Origin: Moraxellaceae bacterium
GTDB lineage: Bacteria; Pseudomonadota; Gammaproteobacteria; Burkholderiales; Rhodocyclaceae
NCBI GenBank assembly: GCA_031119205.1
Contig: JAVHYF010000026.1
Location: 1 to 64,000 of the forward strand
Direction of reading: 5' to 3'
DNA: 64,000 nt
This document shows positions 33,822 to 43,471 of the stretch, one piece after another. The translations under genes and the position numbers were made by a program. Numbering within the stretch: the stretch's first letter is position 1; each line of letters begins with the position of its first letter. The notes under the pieces were generated by a model. The model worked only from the letters and a program-made list of their open reading frames with translations, was not told the DNA's origin and did not search any database.

Positions 33822-35126
33822 ATGCACGCTGTCCGTTCCTTCCTGCTTGTCATCCTCGCCTGCAGCCTCGCCGCCTGCACGACACCCGGCCCGTCGTACA
33901 GCAGCTTCGACGAGTACCGCACGCAGACCCGTCAGTTGATCGAGCAGCGCCGTGCTTTCCTGGCGAAGGAGGGCAAGGGCATGCAGGCGGAGCTGGAGTG
34001 GAACAGCCCGCAGGAGTGGCGGCCGGCGGGGCTCGCGGCGGTGTCGGGTGGTGCGGCGCCGGCGCGCGGGGTGTTGCTGGTGCATGGGCTGGGGGATTCG
34101 CCCTGGAGCTTCCATGACCTCGGCCAGCGGCTGGCGGAGCGGGGCTTTCTGGTGCGCACGGTGTTGCTGCCGGGGCATGGCACGCGGCCGGATGATCTGA
34201 TCGCGCCGGGCATTGCGGACTGGCGCGGGCTGGTGCGCGAACAGGTGGCGCTGTTGAAGCGTGATCTGGGTGGACGTGGACACGGCGGACAGGTGTGGCT
34301 GGGTGGTTTTTCCACCGGTGCGAACCTGGTGACGGAGTACGCGCTGGATGACGATGCCATCGCGGGGCTGTTGCTGTTCTCGCCGGCTTTCCGTTCGGAT
34401 ACGGACATCGACTGGCTGGCGCCGTGGGTGGCGTGGGCGCGGCCTTGGCTGCGCGAGCGCGATCCGAACCGGCCGGACCAGTCGCCGGTGCGTTACCTCA
34501 TTACGCCCACCAACGGTTTCTCGCTCTTCTGGCGCAGCAGCTACGCGGTGCGCAGCCGGCTGGCGGACAAGCCCTTCGAGAAACCGGCGCTGCTGGTGAC
34601 GACGGCGAACGATTCGGTGGTGGACGTGGGCTTCACGCTGCAGGCCTTCCAGCAGTCCTTCACGCATCCGGCCAGCCGGCTGGTGTGGTACGGCGCGTTG
34701 CCGCAAGAGGTGGGTGCGGACCGCGCGCCGCCGCCGCGGGTGCTGGTGCGCACGGACCGGCTGCCGGAGCGGCGCATCAGCCAGTTTTCGCACATGGGCC
34801 TGTTGTTTGCGCCGGACAACCCGCTGTATGGCGAGGCGGGCAGCCTGCGCCTGTGCTGGAACGGGCAGGCGCCGGAGACGGTGCCGCGTTGCGAGGCGGG
34901 CGAGACGGTGTGGTACTCCGACTGGGGGTATCGCGAGGACGGCAAGATCCACGCGCGGCTGACGTACAACCCGTACTTCGACTGGCAGTTCCAGGTGCTG
35001 GAGGGCGTGCTCGGCGGCGCTGCCGACATGCAGCGTGCCGATGGGCGCAGCGACGCCACGGCGAGGCGTGCGGTGGATGCGCCGGCGACGGGCGCGTCGG
35101 GCGACGGCGGTGCGCGTGCCTATTGA
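33822..35126 (+). CDS. Alpha/beta-hydrolase lipoprotein
   Basis: A 434-residue envelope protein. A lipoprotein signal (residues 1-18, lipobox LAAC with Cys19) predicts acylation. An alpha/beta-hydrolase domain follows: HGLGDSPWSF forms the oxyanion region and GFSTG (nucleophile Ser164) the nucleophile elbow. This resembles monoacylglycerol lipase/carboxylesterase-type enzymes. Candidates for the acid and base are Asp in TTANDSVVD and His in SQFSHMG. Substrate unknown. The start ATG at 33822 gives a proper signal peptide. Confidence 0.8.
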   Translation: MHAVRSFLLVILACSLAACTTPGPSYSSFDEYRTQTRQLIEQRRAFLAKEGKGMQAELEWNSPQEWRPAGLAAVSGGAAPARGVLLVHGLGDSPWSFHDLGQRLAERGFLVRTVLLPGHGTRPDDLIAPGIADWRGLVREQVALLKRDLGGRGHGGQVWLGGFSTGANLVTEYALDDDAIAGLLLFSPAFRSDTDIDWLAPWVAWARPWLRERDPNRPDQSPVRYLITPTNGFSLFWRSSYAVRSRLADKPFEKPALLVTTANDSVVDVGFTLQAFQQSFTHPASRLVWYGALPQEVGADRAPPPRVLVRTDRLPERRISQFSHMGLLFAPDNPLYGEAGSLRLCWNGQAPETVPRCEAGETVWYSDWGYREDGKIHARLTYNPYFDWQFQVLEGVLGGAADMQRADGRSDATARRAVDAPATGASGDGGARAY

Positions 35127-35471
35127 AGATGCGTACGGTCAGGCTGGCAGGGTGGGCCCGACGTGTCGGCAGATGCGGTGACAGCCCATCATTGGAGCGC
35201 TGTGCTCGGCGGATGGAAAACGGTGGGTTGCTGCGCGAACCCACCCTACGAGCTTGGTGGTTTCTGCGCAGACTCGTGCCTTCGCTGCTGTGTCGGCAGC
35301 AGCGGGTGGGTGTGCTGTCGTGGCCCGGGTGAAATTGACTGCGGGCAGCGGTACGCGACCCAAGCGGATGTGGCAGCATCGCTGTCCTGACGCCGCCCGC
35401 GGGACGACATTGCCGTCGTTTCCGTCCAGGGCATGGCGCAGCTTCGCCGTGGTTTCCACGTGGTAGCCAAC
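35127..35471. other. Intergenic region with a palindrome
   Basis: Contains the inverted repeat GGTGGGTTGCTGCGCGAACCCACC (35222-35245), related to the TAGGTTGGGTTGAG repeats at 22121 and 48664. No gene or clear promoter was found. The last part leads to the ABC exporter start. Confidence 0.5.
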
Positions 35472-37394
35472 ATGACGCCTGAACAGCGCGCGCCGGGTAC
35501 GCCGGCGCTGCCGGACACGCCCTTCCGCTTCATCCTTTACTTCGTTACGCAGTTCCGCTGGTGGTATGCGGCGATGTTCGTGTGCGAAACCCTGGGCGCG
35601 GCCAGCGGCATCCTGATTCCCTACGCGCTGTCGAAGATCATGAAGGCGGTGACCGGCGCGCAGGGGCACTCGATGGCGATGGTGGAGGCGCTGCACGGCC
35701 CGCTGATGCTGTTCATGGGGCTTGCCGTGGCCGAGCTGGTGTTCGGCCGCATGGCCGGTGGCATCCAGATCCGCCTGGGACCGCGCCAGCGCCAGAACGT
35801 GACGCGCCACCTGTACCACTACCTGCAGGAACACTCGCACCGATACCTGAGCAACAACTTCGCCGGCGCGCTCGCGCATCGCATCTCCGAGACCTCGATG
35901 GGCACGGTGCAGGTGCTGTGGTCGCTGCTCACCGAATTCTGGCCGGTGGCCATCGTCATCGGCGTGTCGGTGGTGCTGCTGTTCGGTGCGCATCTGCAGT
36001 TGGGCCTTTTCGCGCTGGCGTGGTCGGTGTGCTTTATCGGCGTGTCCTTCTGGCTGGCGAAGCGTGCGCAGCCCTATGCCTTCAATGCGGCATCGGCACG
36101 TAGCGAGACCACCGGCGTGGTGGTGGATTCGGTGACCAACCTGACCAGTGCGCGCCTGTTCGCGCGCCTGGGCTTCGAGCGCAAGAACCTCGACGAGACG
36201 CTGGGGCGCGAGCTGAAGGCGGTGCGTCGCTCCAACGGCTACAACGAGCGGGTGCGCTGGTTCCAGTTCTCGGCAGCGGCGATCCTCAAGGTGGGGCTGC
36301 TGTACTACGCGCTGACGCTGTGGGGGCAGGGGCTGATCGGTGTCGGCGAGTTCGTGATGGCGGTCAGCCTGTCGCTGCTGATCATCAACGAGGCGCGCAA
36401 CCTGAGCCGTCGCTTCCTGGAATTCTTCGAGTACATCGGCAACGTGGCCAACGGTGTGCACACCATCGTGCGTTCGCACGAGCTGGTGGACACCGCCACC
36501 GCAGCGACGCTGAAGGTGACGCAGGGAGACATCCAATTCCAGGACGTGGACTTCGGCTACGCGCCGGACAAGCGCGTGTTCGAGCGCCTCAACGTGCACA
36601 TTCCGGCGGGGCAGAGTGTGGGGCTGGTGGGGCTGTCGGGCTCCGGCAAGTCCACCTTCGTCAGCCTGCTGTTGCGGCTGTACGACCCGCAGGGCGGGCA
36701 GATCCTGATCGACGGGCAGGATGTGCGTGTCATGACACAGGAGTCGCTGCATGAACAACTCGCGCTGATTCCGCAGGACCCCAGCCTGTTCCACCGCAGC
36801 CTGCGCGACAACATCCGCTACGGCCGCACCGGCGCCAGCGACGAGGAGGTGGCGGAGGCGGCGCGCAAGGCGCATGCGCACGAGTTCATCGCGCAGATCA
36901 AGGAAGGCTACGACGCGATGGTGGGCGAGCGCGGCATCAAGCTGTCCGGCGGGCAGCGCCAGCGCATCGCGATTGCGCGGGTGATCCTCAAGGACGCGCC
37001 GGTGCTGATCCTGGACGAGGCGACCTCCGCGCTGGACTCCATCACCGAGAAGGCCATCCAGGACACGCTGGAGGAAGTGATGCGCGGCAAGACGGTGATC
37101 GTGGTGGCGCACCGGCTGTCGACCATCGCGCACCTGGACCGCATCCTGGTGTTCGACAACGGTCGCATCGTCGAGGACGGCCCGCACGATGCCTTGCTGG
37201 CGCAGGGCGGTGCGTACTGGCGCTTGTGGAGCCGGCAGGCGGGTGGCTTCCTGCCCGAGGCGTCGCACGACATGGGCGAGCCGGCTGCGAAGCCCGCATC
37301 CGTTGCGGTTGCCGCAGCCGTGGCAACGGACGAACTGCAGGACGATGCGCCGCACAAGGACGACCGTCCGGATCTGCGCCGCACGCTGTCCTGA
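35472..37394 (+). CDS. ABC exporter, fused permease and ATPase (ABCB/MsbA type)
   Basis: A 640-residue half-transporter that would dimerise. The membrane domain spans about residues 15-330 with six helices; the ATPase follows with Walker A GLSGSGKS (near residue 395), signature LSGGQRQR and Walker B VLILDEATSALD. Such exporters move lipids, peptides, siderophores or drugs. The C-terminal 50 residues are Ala/Val/Asp-rich and likely disordered. The start ATG at 35472 is preferred because it places MTPEQRAP before the first helix; an upstream in-frame start at 35433 cannot be excluded. Substrate unknown. Confidence 0.9.
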   Translation: MTPEQRAPGTPALPDTPFRFILYFVTQFRWWYAAMFVCETLGAASGILIPYALSKIMKAVTGAQGHSMAMVEALHGPLMLFMGLAVAELVFGRMAGGIQIRLGPRQRQNVTRHLYHYLQEHSHRYLSNNFAGALAHRISETSMGTVQVLWSLLTEFWPVAIVIGVSVVLLFGAHLQLGLFALAWSVCFIGVSFWLAKRAQPYAFNAASARSETTGVVVDSVTNLTSARLFARLGFERKNLDETLGRELKAVRRSNGYNERVRWFQFSAAAILKVGLLYYALTLWGQGLIGVGEFVMAVSLSLLIINEARNLSRRFLEFFEYIGNVANGVHTIVRSHELVDTATAATLKVTQGDIQFQDVDFGYAPDKRVFERLNVHIPAGQSVGLVGLSGSGKSTFVSLLLRLYDPQGGQILIDGQDVRVMTQESLHEQLALIPQDPSLFHRSLRDNIRYGRTGASDEEVAEAARKAHAHEFIAQIKEGYDAMVGERGIKLSGGQRQRIAIARVILKDAPVLILDEATSALDSITEKAIQDTLEEVMRGKTVIVVAHRLSTIAHLDRILVFDNGRIVEDGPHDALLAQGGAYWRLWSRQAGGFLPEASHDMGEPAAKPASVAVAAAVATDELQDDAPHKDDRPDLRRTLS

Positions 37395-37643
37395 TCAGGA
37401 TCAAGCTTCGCGCGACGGGGCTTCCGGGAGCGGGCGTCGGCAGCGCCCGGATTGCTGCGTCGCGATAAATCCGCAAGTGCCTGAAAGCCAGCGCTACTGC
37501 GGGTTTACCCGTGGTCTAGAGTTATTGATACGGCATGTGTCAGGCTTCGTCACCATGTCGCATTTTTACAAGACACCCCCCGGACGATTCCCGAGACTGC
37601 GCACACCCCGCTGCGTCCAGACGGGATATCAGGAGACTTATTC

Positions 37644-39545
37644 ATGCTTCGCAAACCTCACGTGCTGATGCTGGGTGCAAGCCTCGCGCTGGCATCTGCT
37701 TTTGCTCACGCCTACCAGGAAGCGCCCGTGCTGGCGCAGAAGGTCAAGGCCAAGGAACTCCCGCCGGTTGCCGAGCGCCTGCCGGAGAAGCCCGAAGTCG
37801 TGAAGCCGATCGAACGTGTCGGCACCTACGGCGGTTCGCTGCGCTCCGCGCTGCGCGGCAATAACGACTACCACGCCATCCTGCGCCTGGTCGGCAACCA
37901 GGGCCTGGTGCGCTGGACCATGGACTTCAACGGCACGGTGCCGAACCTGGCCGAGAGCTGGACGGTGTCGGCGGACGCCAGCGAGTACACCTTCAAGCTG
38001 CGCAAGGGCACCAAGTGGAGTGACGGCACCCCCTTCACCGCGGAAGACGTGCTGTTCGCCATGAACGACATCGTCGGCAACACGCAATTCCTCGGCACGC
38101 CGCCGGAGAACTTCGTGGTCGGCAACAAGCTGGTGACGACGACCAAGGTCGACGACTACACCGTGCGCATGAAGTTTGCCGGCCCCTACGCCGCGCTGCT
38201 GGACACCCTGGCGCACCCGCTGGGCCAGTACCCGGTGATGTACCAGAAGAAGTACTGCTCGCAGTTCCACCCGAAGTACAACCCGAAGATCGCCGAGCAA
38301 CTGACCGCTGCAAGCGTGAAGGACTGGCCGACGCTGTTCCGCGTGAAGTGCGGCGACATCGAAGTGCCGACCCGCTGGGGCAACCCGGAGAAGCCGACGC
38401 TGGACCCGTGGGTGATCCAGCAGCCGTACGGTGGTGCCGCCACGCAAGTGGTGCTGCAACGTAACCCGTACTTCTGGCAGGTCGACACGGCGGGCAACCA
38501 GCTGCCGTACATCGACACGCTGAACATGCCGATCATCAACGAAGTGGAGTCGATGGTGCTGGCCGCCATCGGTGGTCGCCTGGACTTCCAGCACCGCCAC
38601 ATCTTCCCGATCCAGAACCGTCCGGTGCTGGCCGAGAACGCAGTGAAGGGCCGCTACACGGTGATGAGCCTGAGTTCGCTGAACGCCAACTCGGTGGGCA
38701 TGTACATCAACCTCAGCACGCCGAACCCGAAGCTGCGCAAGCTGGTGCTGCAGAAGGACTTCCGCATCGCGCTGTCGCACGGTATCGACCGCAAGGAAGT
38801 GGCCGACATCGTCTACCTGGGCCAGGCACAACCGTGGCAGACCGGACCGGTGCCGGAGTCCAAGTGGTACATCGAGAAGATGGGCAAGCAGTACCTGGAG
38901 CTCGACGTCGCCAAGGCCAACGCCATGCTGGACAAGATGGGCTTGACCACGCGTGACAAGGACGGCTATCGCCAGTACCCGGACGGCGGCCGCATCGCCA
39001 TCAACACCATCGTCGCCATCCAGCTGCAGCAGCAACTGGAAGCCATGGAGCTGGTGCGCAAGCAATGGTCGAAGATCGGTATCGAGCTGGTGATCCGTGC
39101 CGGCGAGCGTTCGCTGACTTTCGAGCGTGCCAACAACAATGACTACGACATGTCGGTCGACGTCGCCCCCGGCGGCCTGGATGCCACGCAGAACCCGCGC
39201 AGCTTCCTGACCATGCACCCGGAGTCGCGTCAGAGCGTGCTGTGGTACCGCTGGTATGCCTCCAACGGCAAGCAGGGTGAAGAGCCCACTGCGTCGATGA
39301 AGCAGCGTATCCAGCTGTACGAAGACTGGCGCGCCGCCAAGTCGTCCGCCGAAGCTGACAAGATCTTCAAGCAGATCCTGGAAATCTCGGCCAACGAGTT
39401 CGAAGTCATCGGTGTGGTGCGTCCGCCCCGTGACAACGCCATCCGCAAGACGGACCTGAAGAACGTGTACGACAAGATGCCGGCCGGTTGGTCCTGGCCC
39501 ACGCCTGGGCCGAGCCTGCTGCAAACGTGGTTCTACGCGAAGTAG
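37644..39545 (+). CDS. Family 5 extracellular solute-binding protein (peptide/oligosaccharide type)
   Basis: A 633-residue periplasmic protein with a Sec signal (residues 1-23, ending AFAHA). SBP_bac_5 features are present: AESWTVSADASEYTFKLRKGTKWSDGTPFTAEDV near residue 95 and a C-terminal WYRW region. It is longer than DppA/OppA (about 530). Proteins of this long type are often linked to plant-cell-wall sugars, and the next gene is oligogalacturonate lyase, so oligogalacturonides are a fair guess. No matching permease or ATPase genes flank it. AGGAG stands eight bases before the ATG. Confidence 0.88.
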   Translation: MLRKPHVLMLGASLALASAFAHAYQEAPVLAQKVKAKELPPVAERLPEKPEVVKPIERVGTYGGSLRSALRGNNDYHAILRLVGNQGLVRWTMDFNGTVPNLAESWTVSADASEYTFKLRKGTKWSDGTPFTAEDVLFAMNDIVGNTQFLGTPPENFVVGNKLVTTTKVDDYTVRMKFAGPYAALLDTLAHPLGQYPVMYQKKYCSQFHPKYNPKIAEQLTAASVKDWPTLFRVKCGDIEVPTRWGNPEKPTLDPWVIQQPYGGAATQVVLQRNPYFWQVDTAGNQLPYIDTLNMPIINEVESMVLAAIGGRLDFQHRHIFPIQNRPVLAENAVKGRYTVMSLSSLNANSVGMYINLSTPNPKLRKLVLQKDFRIALSHGIDRKEVADIVYLGQAQPWQTGPVPESKWYIEKMGKQYLELDVAKANAMLDKMGLTTRDKDGYRQYPDGGRIAINTIVAIQLQQQLEAMELVRKQWSKIGIELVIRAGERSLTFERANNNDYDMSVDVAPGGLDATQNPRSFLTMHPESRQSVLWYRWYASNGKQGEEPTASMKQRIQLYEDWRAAKSSAEADKIFKQILEISANEFEVIGVVRPPRDNAIRKTDLKNVYDKMPAGWSWPTPGPSLLQTWFYAK

Positions 39546-39557
39546 GTGGGAGCCGGG

Positions 39558-39617
39558 AGCCCCGGGGTTGGCGTCCTCCGGCCCCGGGGGCTTCCTCACC
39601 GCCCTGATCGGGCGGTG
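39558..39617 (+). terminator. Two consecutive hairpins between the solute-binding protein and ogl genes
   Basis: A GC-rich stem, AGCCCCGGGG (39558-39567) with a complement ending at 39592, is followed by CACCGCCC-TGATC-GGGCGGTG (39597-39617). T-runs are lacking, so they may reduce read-through or stabilise the upstream mRNA rather than end transcription fully. Confidence 0.4.
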
Positions 39618-39709
39618 TCAGTCTGCAGCAAGCATCAGCGGTGAGACTGGACCGCAAGCCAGCAGCAAACCAGCAGCAGAGACAGCAACACAGCAGAGAA
39701 AGACACCCC

Positions 39710-40867
39710 GTGGCAAAAGGCAGCACGATCCAACTGAAGTTTCACGAATTCACCGACCCGACCACTGGCGTGCGCGTCACGCGGCTGACGCCGCCCGACG
39801 TGACCTGCCACCGCAACTACTTCTACCAGAAGTGCTTCACCAACGACGGCCGCAAGCTGTTGTTCGGTGCCTGGTTCGACAACGACTGGAACTGCTACCT
39901 CATGGACCTGGACACGCAGACTGCGCGCCAGCTCACCGAGGGCAGCGGTGACAACACCTTCGGCTGCTTCCTGTCGCCGGATGACAAGTACCTGTACTAC
40001 GTGAAGCGCGGCCGCGAGCTGCGTCGCGTGGCACTCGACACGCTGGAAGAGCAGGTCATCTACACCGTGCCGGCCGGTTACAAGGGCTATGGCACGTGGG
40101 GCGTGAACTCAGCCTGCACGAAGCTGGTGGGCATCGAGGTCGTCGACGGCGACCTGATGGCGCTGGCGACCTGGGAAGAGTTCCGCGAGCAGTTCCTGCG
40201 CAATCCGCGTTGCCGCCTGATCTCGATCGACATCGAGTCCGGCAAGGCCACCACCCTGTTCGAGCAGGCCAAGTGGACCGGCCACCCGATCTACCGTCCC
40301 TTCGACGACAACACCGTGGGCTACTGCCACGAAGGTCCGCTGGACCTGGTGGACGCCCGCATGTGGCTGGTGGACGAAGACGGCAGCAACCGCCGCAAGA
40401 TCAAGGATCACGAGGACGGCGAGCGCTGCACGCACGAGTTCTGGGTGCCGGACGGCTCGAAGATGATGTACGTCAGCTACAAGCAACGCGACGGACACGA
40501 CCGCTGGATCTGCGTGGCCGACCCGGAGACGCTGGAGAACGAGGTGTTGATGCCGATGCCGGCCTGCTCGCACCTGATGAGCAACTACGACGGCTCGCTG
40601 GCGGTGGCGGACGGTTCCGGTACGCCGCAGGACATGGCCAGCACCGAAGGCTTCAAGCGCGAGAACGATCCCTTCCTGTACCTCTTCGACTTCAAGAAGA
40701 AGACCACCACGCGCATCGCTGCCCACAACTCTTCGTGGCGCGAGTACCGCGAGAACCGCCAGGTCACCCACCCGCATCCGGGCTTCACGCCGGACGAGAA
40801 GCAGGTGCTGTTCAGCTCCGACTTCGAGGGCGAACCGGCGGTGTATCTGGCAGACCTGCCGGTCTAG
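39710..40867 (+). CDS. ogl: Oligogalacturonate lyase (polysaccharide lyase family 22)
   Basis: Cleaves unsaturated and saturated digalacturonates from pectin to keto-uronic acids in the cytoplasm. The 385 residues fit the family (about 388), with a seven-bladed beta-propeller pattern. The catalytic and Mn2+ ligands of characterised PL22 enzymes appear at matching positions: His242 in THEFWVPDG, His288 in ACSHLMSNYDG, and Gln351, His354 and His356 in QVTHPHP. The GTG at 39710 (reading VAKGSTIQLKF) is chosen because it aligns with known N-termini; an upstream ATG would add 23 low-complexity residues. Confidence 0.93.
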   Translation: MAKGSTIQLKFHEFTDPTTGVRVTRLTPPDVTCHRNYFYQKCFTNDGRKLLFGAWFDNDWNCYLMDLDTQTARQLTEGSGDNTFGCFLSPDDKYLYYVKRGRELRRVALDTLEEQVIYTVPAGYKGYGTWGVNSACTKLVGIEVVDGDLMALATWEEFREQFLRNPRCRLISIDIESGKATTLFEQAKWTGHPIYRPFDDNTVGYCHEGPLDLVDARMWLVDEDGSNRRKIKDHEDGERCTHEFWVPDGSKMMYVSYKQRDGHDRWICVADPETLENEVLMPMPACSHLMSNYDGSLAVADGSGTPQDMASTEGFKRENDPFLYLFDFKKKTTTRIAAHNSSWREYRENRQVTHPHPGFTPDEKQVLFSSDFEGEPAVYLADLPV

Positions 40868-41149
40868 TGTCAGACCTGCCGGCGCACTGACCACGTCCGT
40901 CTCACCGGTCTCTGCCTTCCGCCAGCGCGCCTGGCGGAAGGCAGGTCGCTGGAAATTCTGCGCCGCAGCAATGGCTTGCGTGGCTCGGGAGTTTCCCTTG
41001 ATTGCGGCCTGATCGTTCACCCGGATCGCCAATCTCGCTATATTTGCGGGACCGTCGGCCAGGGCAGCGCTGCCTGCCGACGTGAATCGATCCACCGCGG
41101 TCGTCCGGCAAAGCTTGCAGGGCGAACGCCCTGAACAGCAGGCACACCC

Positions 41150-42121
41150 TTGTCGACGACCCACCCGCATTCGCCGGATGCACCGGAGCAGTCGATCTGC
41201 AATACCTTGCAGCGCTGCCTGCCGCCCCCGGTTCTCGCGCCTTTCATCGACAACTTCCAGCTGCTGGAAATCACTGGCGCCGGTCCGCTGCCACGCCTGC
41301 TGCCCGGCACGGGTGCGCTGTGCTGTTTCGTGTCCGGCGCGCCGCTGGTGGTCGACGACGTGCACAGCGCCGAGCACCGCCACCTCAGCCGCGCCTTTCT
41401 GCTGTGCAACCGCCACCATGTGCTGGATCTGGCCGCCACCGGGCCGTCGCGCCTGGTGCTGGTGAGCTTCCGCCCGGGACGCCTGCGCTACTTCAGCCCG
41501 GCGAGCTTCGCGGAGCTGCAGGACCACATCACCGACGCGGCCGACCTGTGGGGCGCCTCCGCTTCGCTGATGGCCGAGCAACTGGAAGAGGCGCCGGACC
41601 TGGATGCCTGCCGCCTGCGCCTGTCGGCCTTCCTCTCCGCCATGCTGCCGCGTCCCGGCGAGGCACGGCTGGACCTGATGCTGGACGTGCTGTACCTGTC
41701 GCCCAGCATGCGCATTGCCGATCTGGCGGCGGGTGCGGGCTGGAGCATGCGTCACTTCGAACGCATGTTCGCCAGCACCTACGGCGTCACGCCCAAGTTC
41801 TTCGCCCGTGTCGCCCGCCTGCAGCAAGTGGCCCGCAAGCTGGCGCTGGAGCCTGACTGCACGGCCGGCAGCAGCGCGCTGGATGCCGGCTTCTTCGACC
41901 AGTCCCACTTCATCCATGAGCTGGACAAGCTGGCTGGCCTGTCGACAGCCGAGTTCGTACGCGGCGTGCGCGAGCGTCCGCACTTCTACAACCCGCAGGC
42001 GCGGCAACGCTATCTCGCCTTGCTCAGCGACAAGCTGGGCACGGTGAGCAGCGGCAGCTTCCGTTCCCACAACGAATGGCTGGCGCCTTTGTCTGGCCAG
42101 CAGGTGTCGACGACGCGCTGA
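41150..42121 (+). CDS. AraC-family transcriptional regulator
   Basis: A 323-residue regulator. The N-terminal 150 residues form a cupin-like effector domain (FIDNFQLLEITGAGPLPRLLPGTGALCCF). The C-terminal HTH_18 domain lies at about residues 185-275, with AGWSMRHFERMFASTYGVTPKFFAR and GFFDQSHFIHELDKLAGLSTAEF. The most likely start is TTG at 41150, as no early ATG is in frame. A further C-terminal tail of about 40 residues is unusual. Its proximity to ogl suggests control of pectin use, but this is inference. Confidence 0.85.
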   Translation: MSTTHPHSPDAPEQSICNTLQRCLPPPVLAPFIDNFQLLEITGAGPLPRLLPGTGALCCFVSGAPLVVDDVHSAEHRHLSRAFLLCNRHHVLDLAATGPSRLVLVSFRPGRLRYFSPASFAELQDHITDAADLWGASASLMAEQLEEAPDLDACRLRLSAFLSAMLPRPGEARLDLMLDVLYLSPSMRIADLAAGAGWSMRHFERMFASTYGVTPKFFARVARLQQVARKLALEPDCTAGSSALDAGFFDQSHFIHELDKLAGLSTAEFVRGVRERPHFYNPQARQRYLALLSDKLGTVSSGSFRSHNEWLAPLSGQQVSTTR

Positions 42122-42140
42122 ACACCGACTGCAGAAAGAA

Positions 42141-42172
42141 CAAAGCCCGCCTGTGAGCGGGCTTTGTTTTTC
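42141..42172. terminator. Rho-independent terminator between convergent genes
   Basis: Perfect 10-bp stem CAAAGCCCGC (42141-42150) with GCGGGCTTTG (42157-42166), six-base loop, followed by TTTT. It serves the AraC gene and, on the opposite strand, lies just past the tas stop. Confidence 0.9.
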
Positions 42173-42183
42173 CAGGGCGGGTC

Positions 42184-43233
42184 TTACTGGACCGGGTTCG
42201 ACCAGCGCGCGTGGATGGTGTTGATGCTGGCGATCACTTCATCCCCCAGCTTCAGCTCCACGCTGGCGATGTTGCTGCGCAGTTGCTCCAGCGAGGTGGC
42301 GCCGATGATCGAGCTGGTCATGAAGGGGCGGCTCAGCGCGAAGGCGACGGCCAGTTGCGAAGGGTCGAGGCCATGTTGCCGCGCGAGTGCCACGTACTCT
42401 GCCGTGGCGGCCTGGGCGTGCGGATTGGTGTAGCGCACGAAGCGGTCGAACAGCGTGAGGCGCGCGCCGGCCGGCTTCGCGCCGCCCACGTACTTGCCGC
42501 TCAGCACGCCGAAGCCCAGCGGCGAATAGCCGAGCAAGGACAGTCCTTCGCGGTGGCTGAACTCGGCCAGCCCGATCTCGTAGCTGCGGTTGAGCAGGCT
42601 GTAGGGATTCTGGATGCTGGCGATGCGTGGCAGGCCGTGTTCCTTCGCGAGCTGCAGGAACTGCGCGACACCCCAGGGCGTTTCGTTCGACACGCCGACG
42701 TGGCGCACGAGTCCCTGCTTCACGAAGTCCGTCAGCACGTCCAGCGTCTCGCGGATGGGCACCGTGTATTCGTCATCCACCCAGGGATAGCTGAGCATGC
42801 CGAAGGTGTTGGTCGTACGGTCCGGCCAGTGCAGCTGGTAGAGGTCCACGTAGTCGGTGCGCAGGCGGCGCAGGCTCGCATGCAGCGCCTCGGTGAGGTT
42901 CTGGCGGTCGTGCTGGGCCTTGCCTCCACGGATGAAGCCGGGGTTGTGCTTCTGGCGCGAGGGGCCGGCCACTTTGGTGGCAATCAAGGCCTTGTCGCGC
43001 CGGCCGCCTTTCGCCAGCCAGGAGCCGATGTACTCCTCGGTGCGGCCCTGGGTTTCGGGCTGCGGCGGCACCGGGTACATCTCGGCGGTGTCGATCAGGT
43101 TGATGCCGGCCTCCAGCGCGTAGTCCAGCTGGCTGTGCGCTTCGGCCTCGGTGTTCTGCTGGCCCCAGGTCATGGTGCCGAGGGTGATGACACTGATGTC
43201 CAGGCCGGTGTGGCCCAGCTTGCGGTACTGCAT
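42184..43233 (-). CDS. tas: NADP(H)-dependent aldo-keto reductase Tas
   Basis: A 349-residue TIM-barrel oxidoreductase, closely similar in pattern to E. coli Tas (MQYRKLGHTGLD...LGTMTWGQQN...AHSQLDYAL). The catalytic tetrad is visible as Asp48, Tyr53, Lys87 and His135 (LYQLHWPD). Tas reduces carbonyl compounds and can restore prephenate dehydrogenase activity in E. coli mutants; the natural substrate is unclear. It is monocistronic, converging on the AraC gene. Confidence 0.93.
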   Translation of the reverse strand: MQYRKLGHTGLDISVITLGTMTWGQQNTEAEAHSQLDYALEAGINLIDTAEMYPVPPQPETQGRTEEYIGSWLAKGGRRDKALIATKVAGPSRQKHNPGFIRGGKAQHDRQNLTEALHASLRRLRTDYVDLYQLHWPDRTTNTFGMLSYPWVDDEYTVPIRETLDVLTDFVKQGLVRHVGVSNETPWGVAQFLQLAKEHGLPRIASIQNPYSLLNRSYEIGLAEFSHREGLSLLGYSPLGFGVLSGKYVGGAKPAGARLTLFDRFVRYTNPHAQAATAEYVALARQHGLDPSQLAVAFALSRPFMTSSIIGATSLEQLRSNIASVELKLGDEVIASINTIHARWSNPVQ

Positions 43234-43423
43234 GCGTGTGCTCCTGCTGCGTTGGGTTCGTTGCCAGTGCGGGTTGCCACTGCGGGTCGTGACGACGGCT
43301 CGTCACGGTGCGACTGCAGCGGCCGGCTTTCGTTCAGGGGTGCTGGACATGCTACGCCAGGCAGTGCCGCAGACGGCGCGTGCTGCTCATTCGTTCCGGC
43401 GCATGTGGCGATGGCGCAAATGC

Positions 43424-43450
43424 CACGGGCCCGTACATGACGGGCCCGTG
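43424..43450 (-). terminator. GC-rich hairpin after the mop gene
   Basis: Perfect 11-bp stem CACGGGCCCGT (43424-43434) with its complement (43440-43450) and a 5-base loop, 22 bases past the mop stop. The following T-run is weak. Confidence 0.6.
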
Positions 43451-43471
43451 CGAGGCTCTAGGCGCGCTGGC

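Noticed and set aside
35139-42070. Several minus-strand frames of 650-740 codons opposite the ABC exporter, solute-binding protein and ogl
   Set aside because: All mirror the codon pattern of well-recognised plus-strand genes and show no family resemblance.
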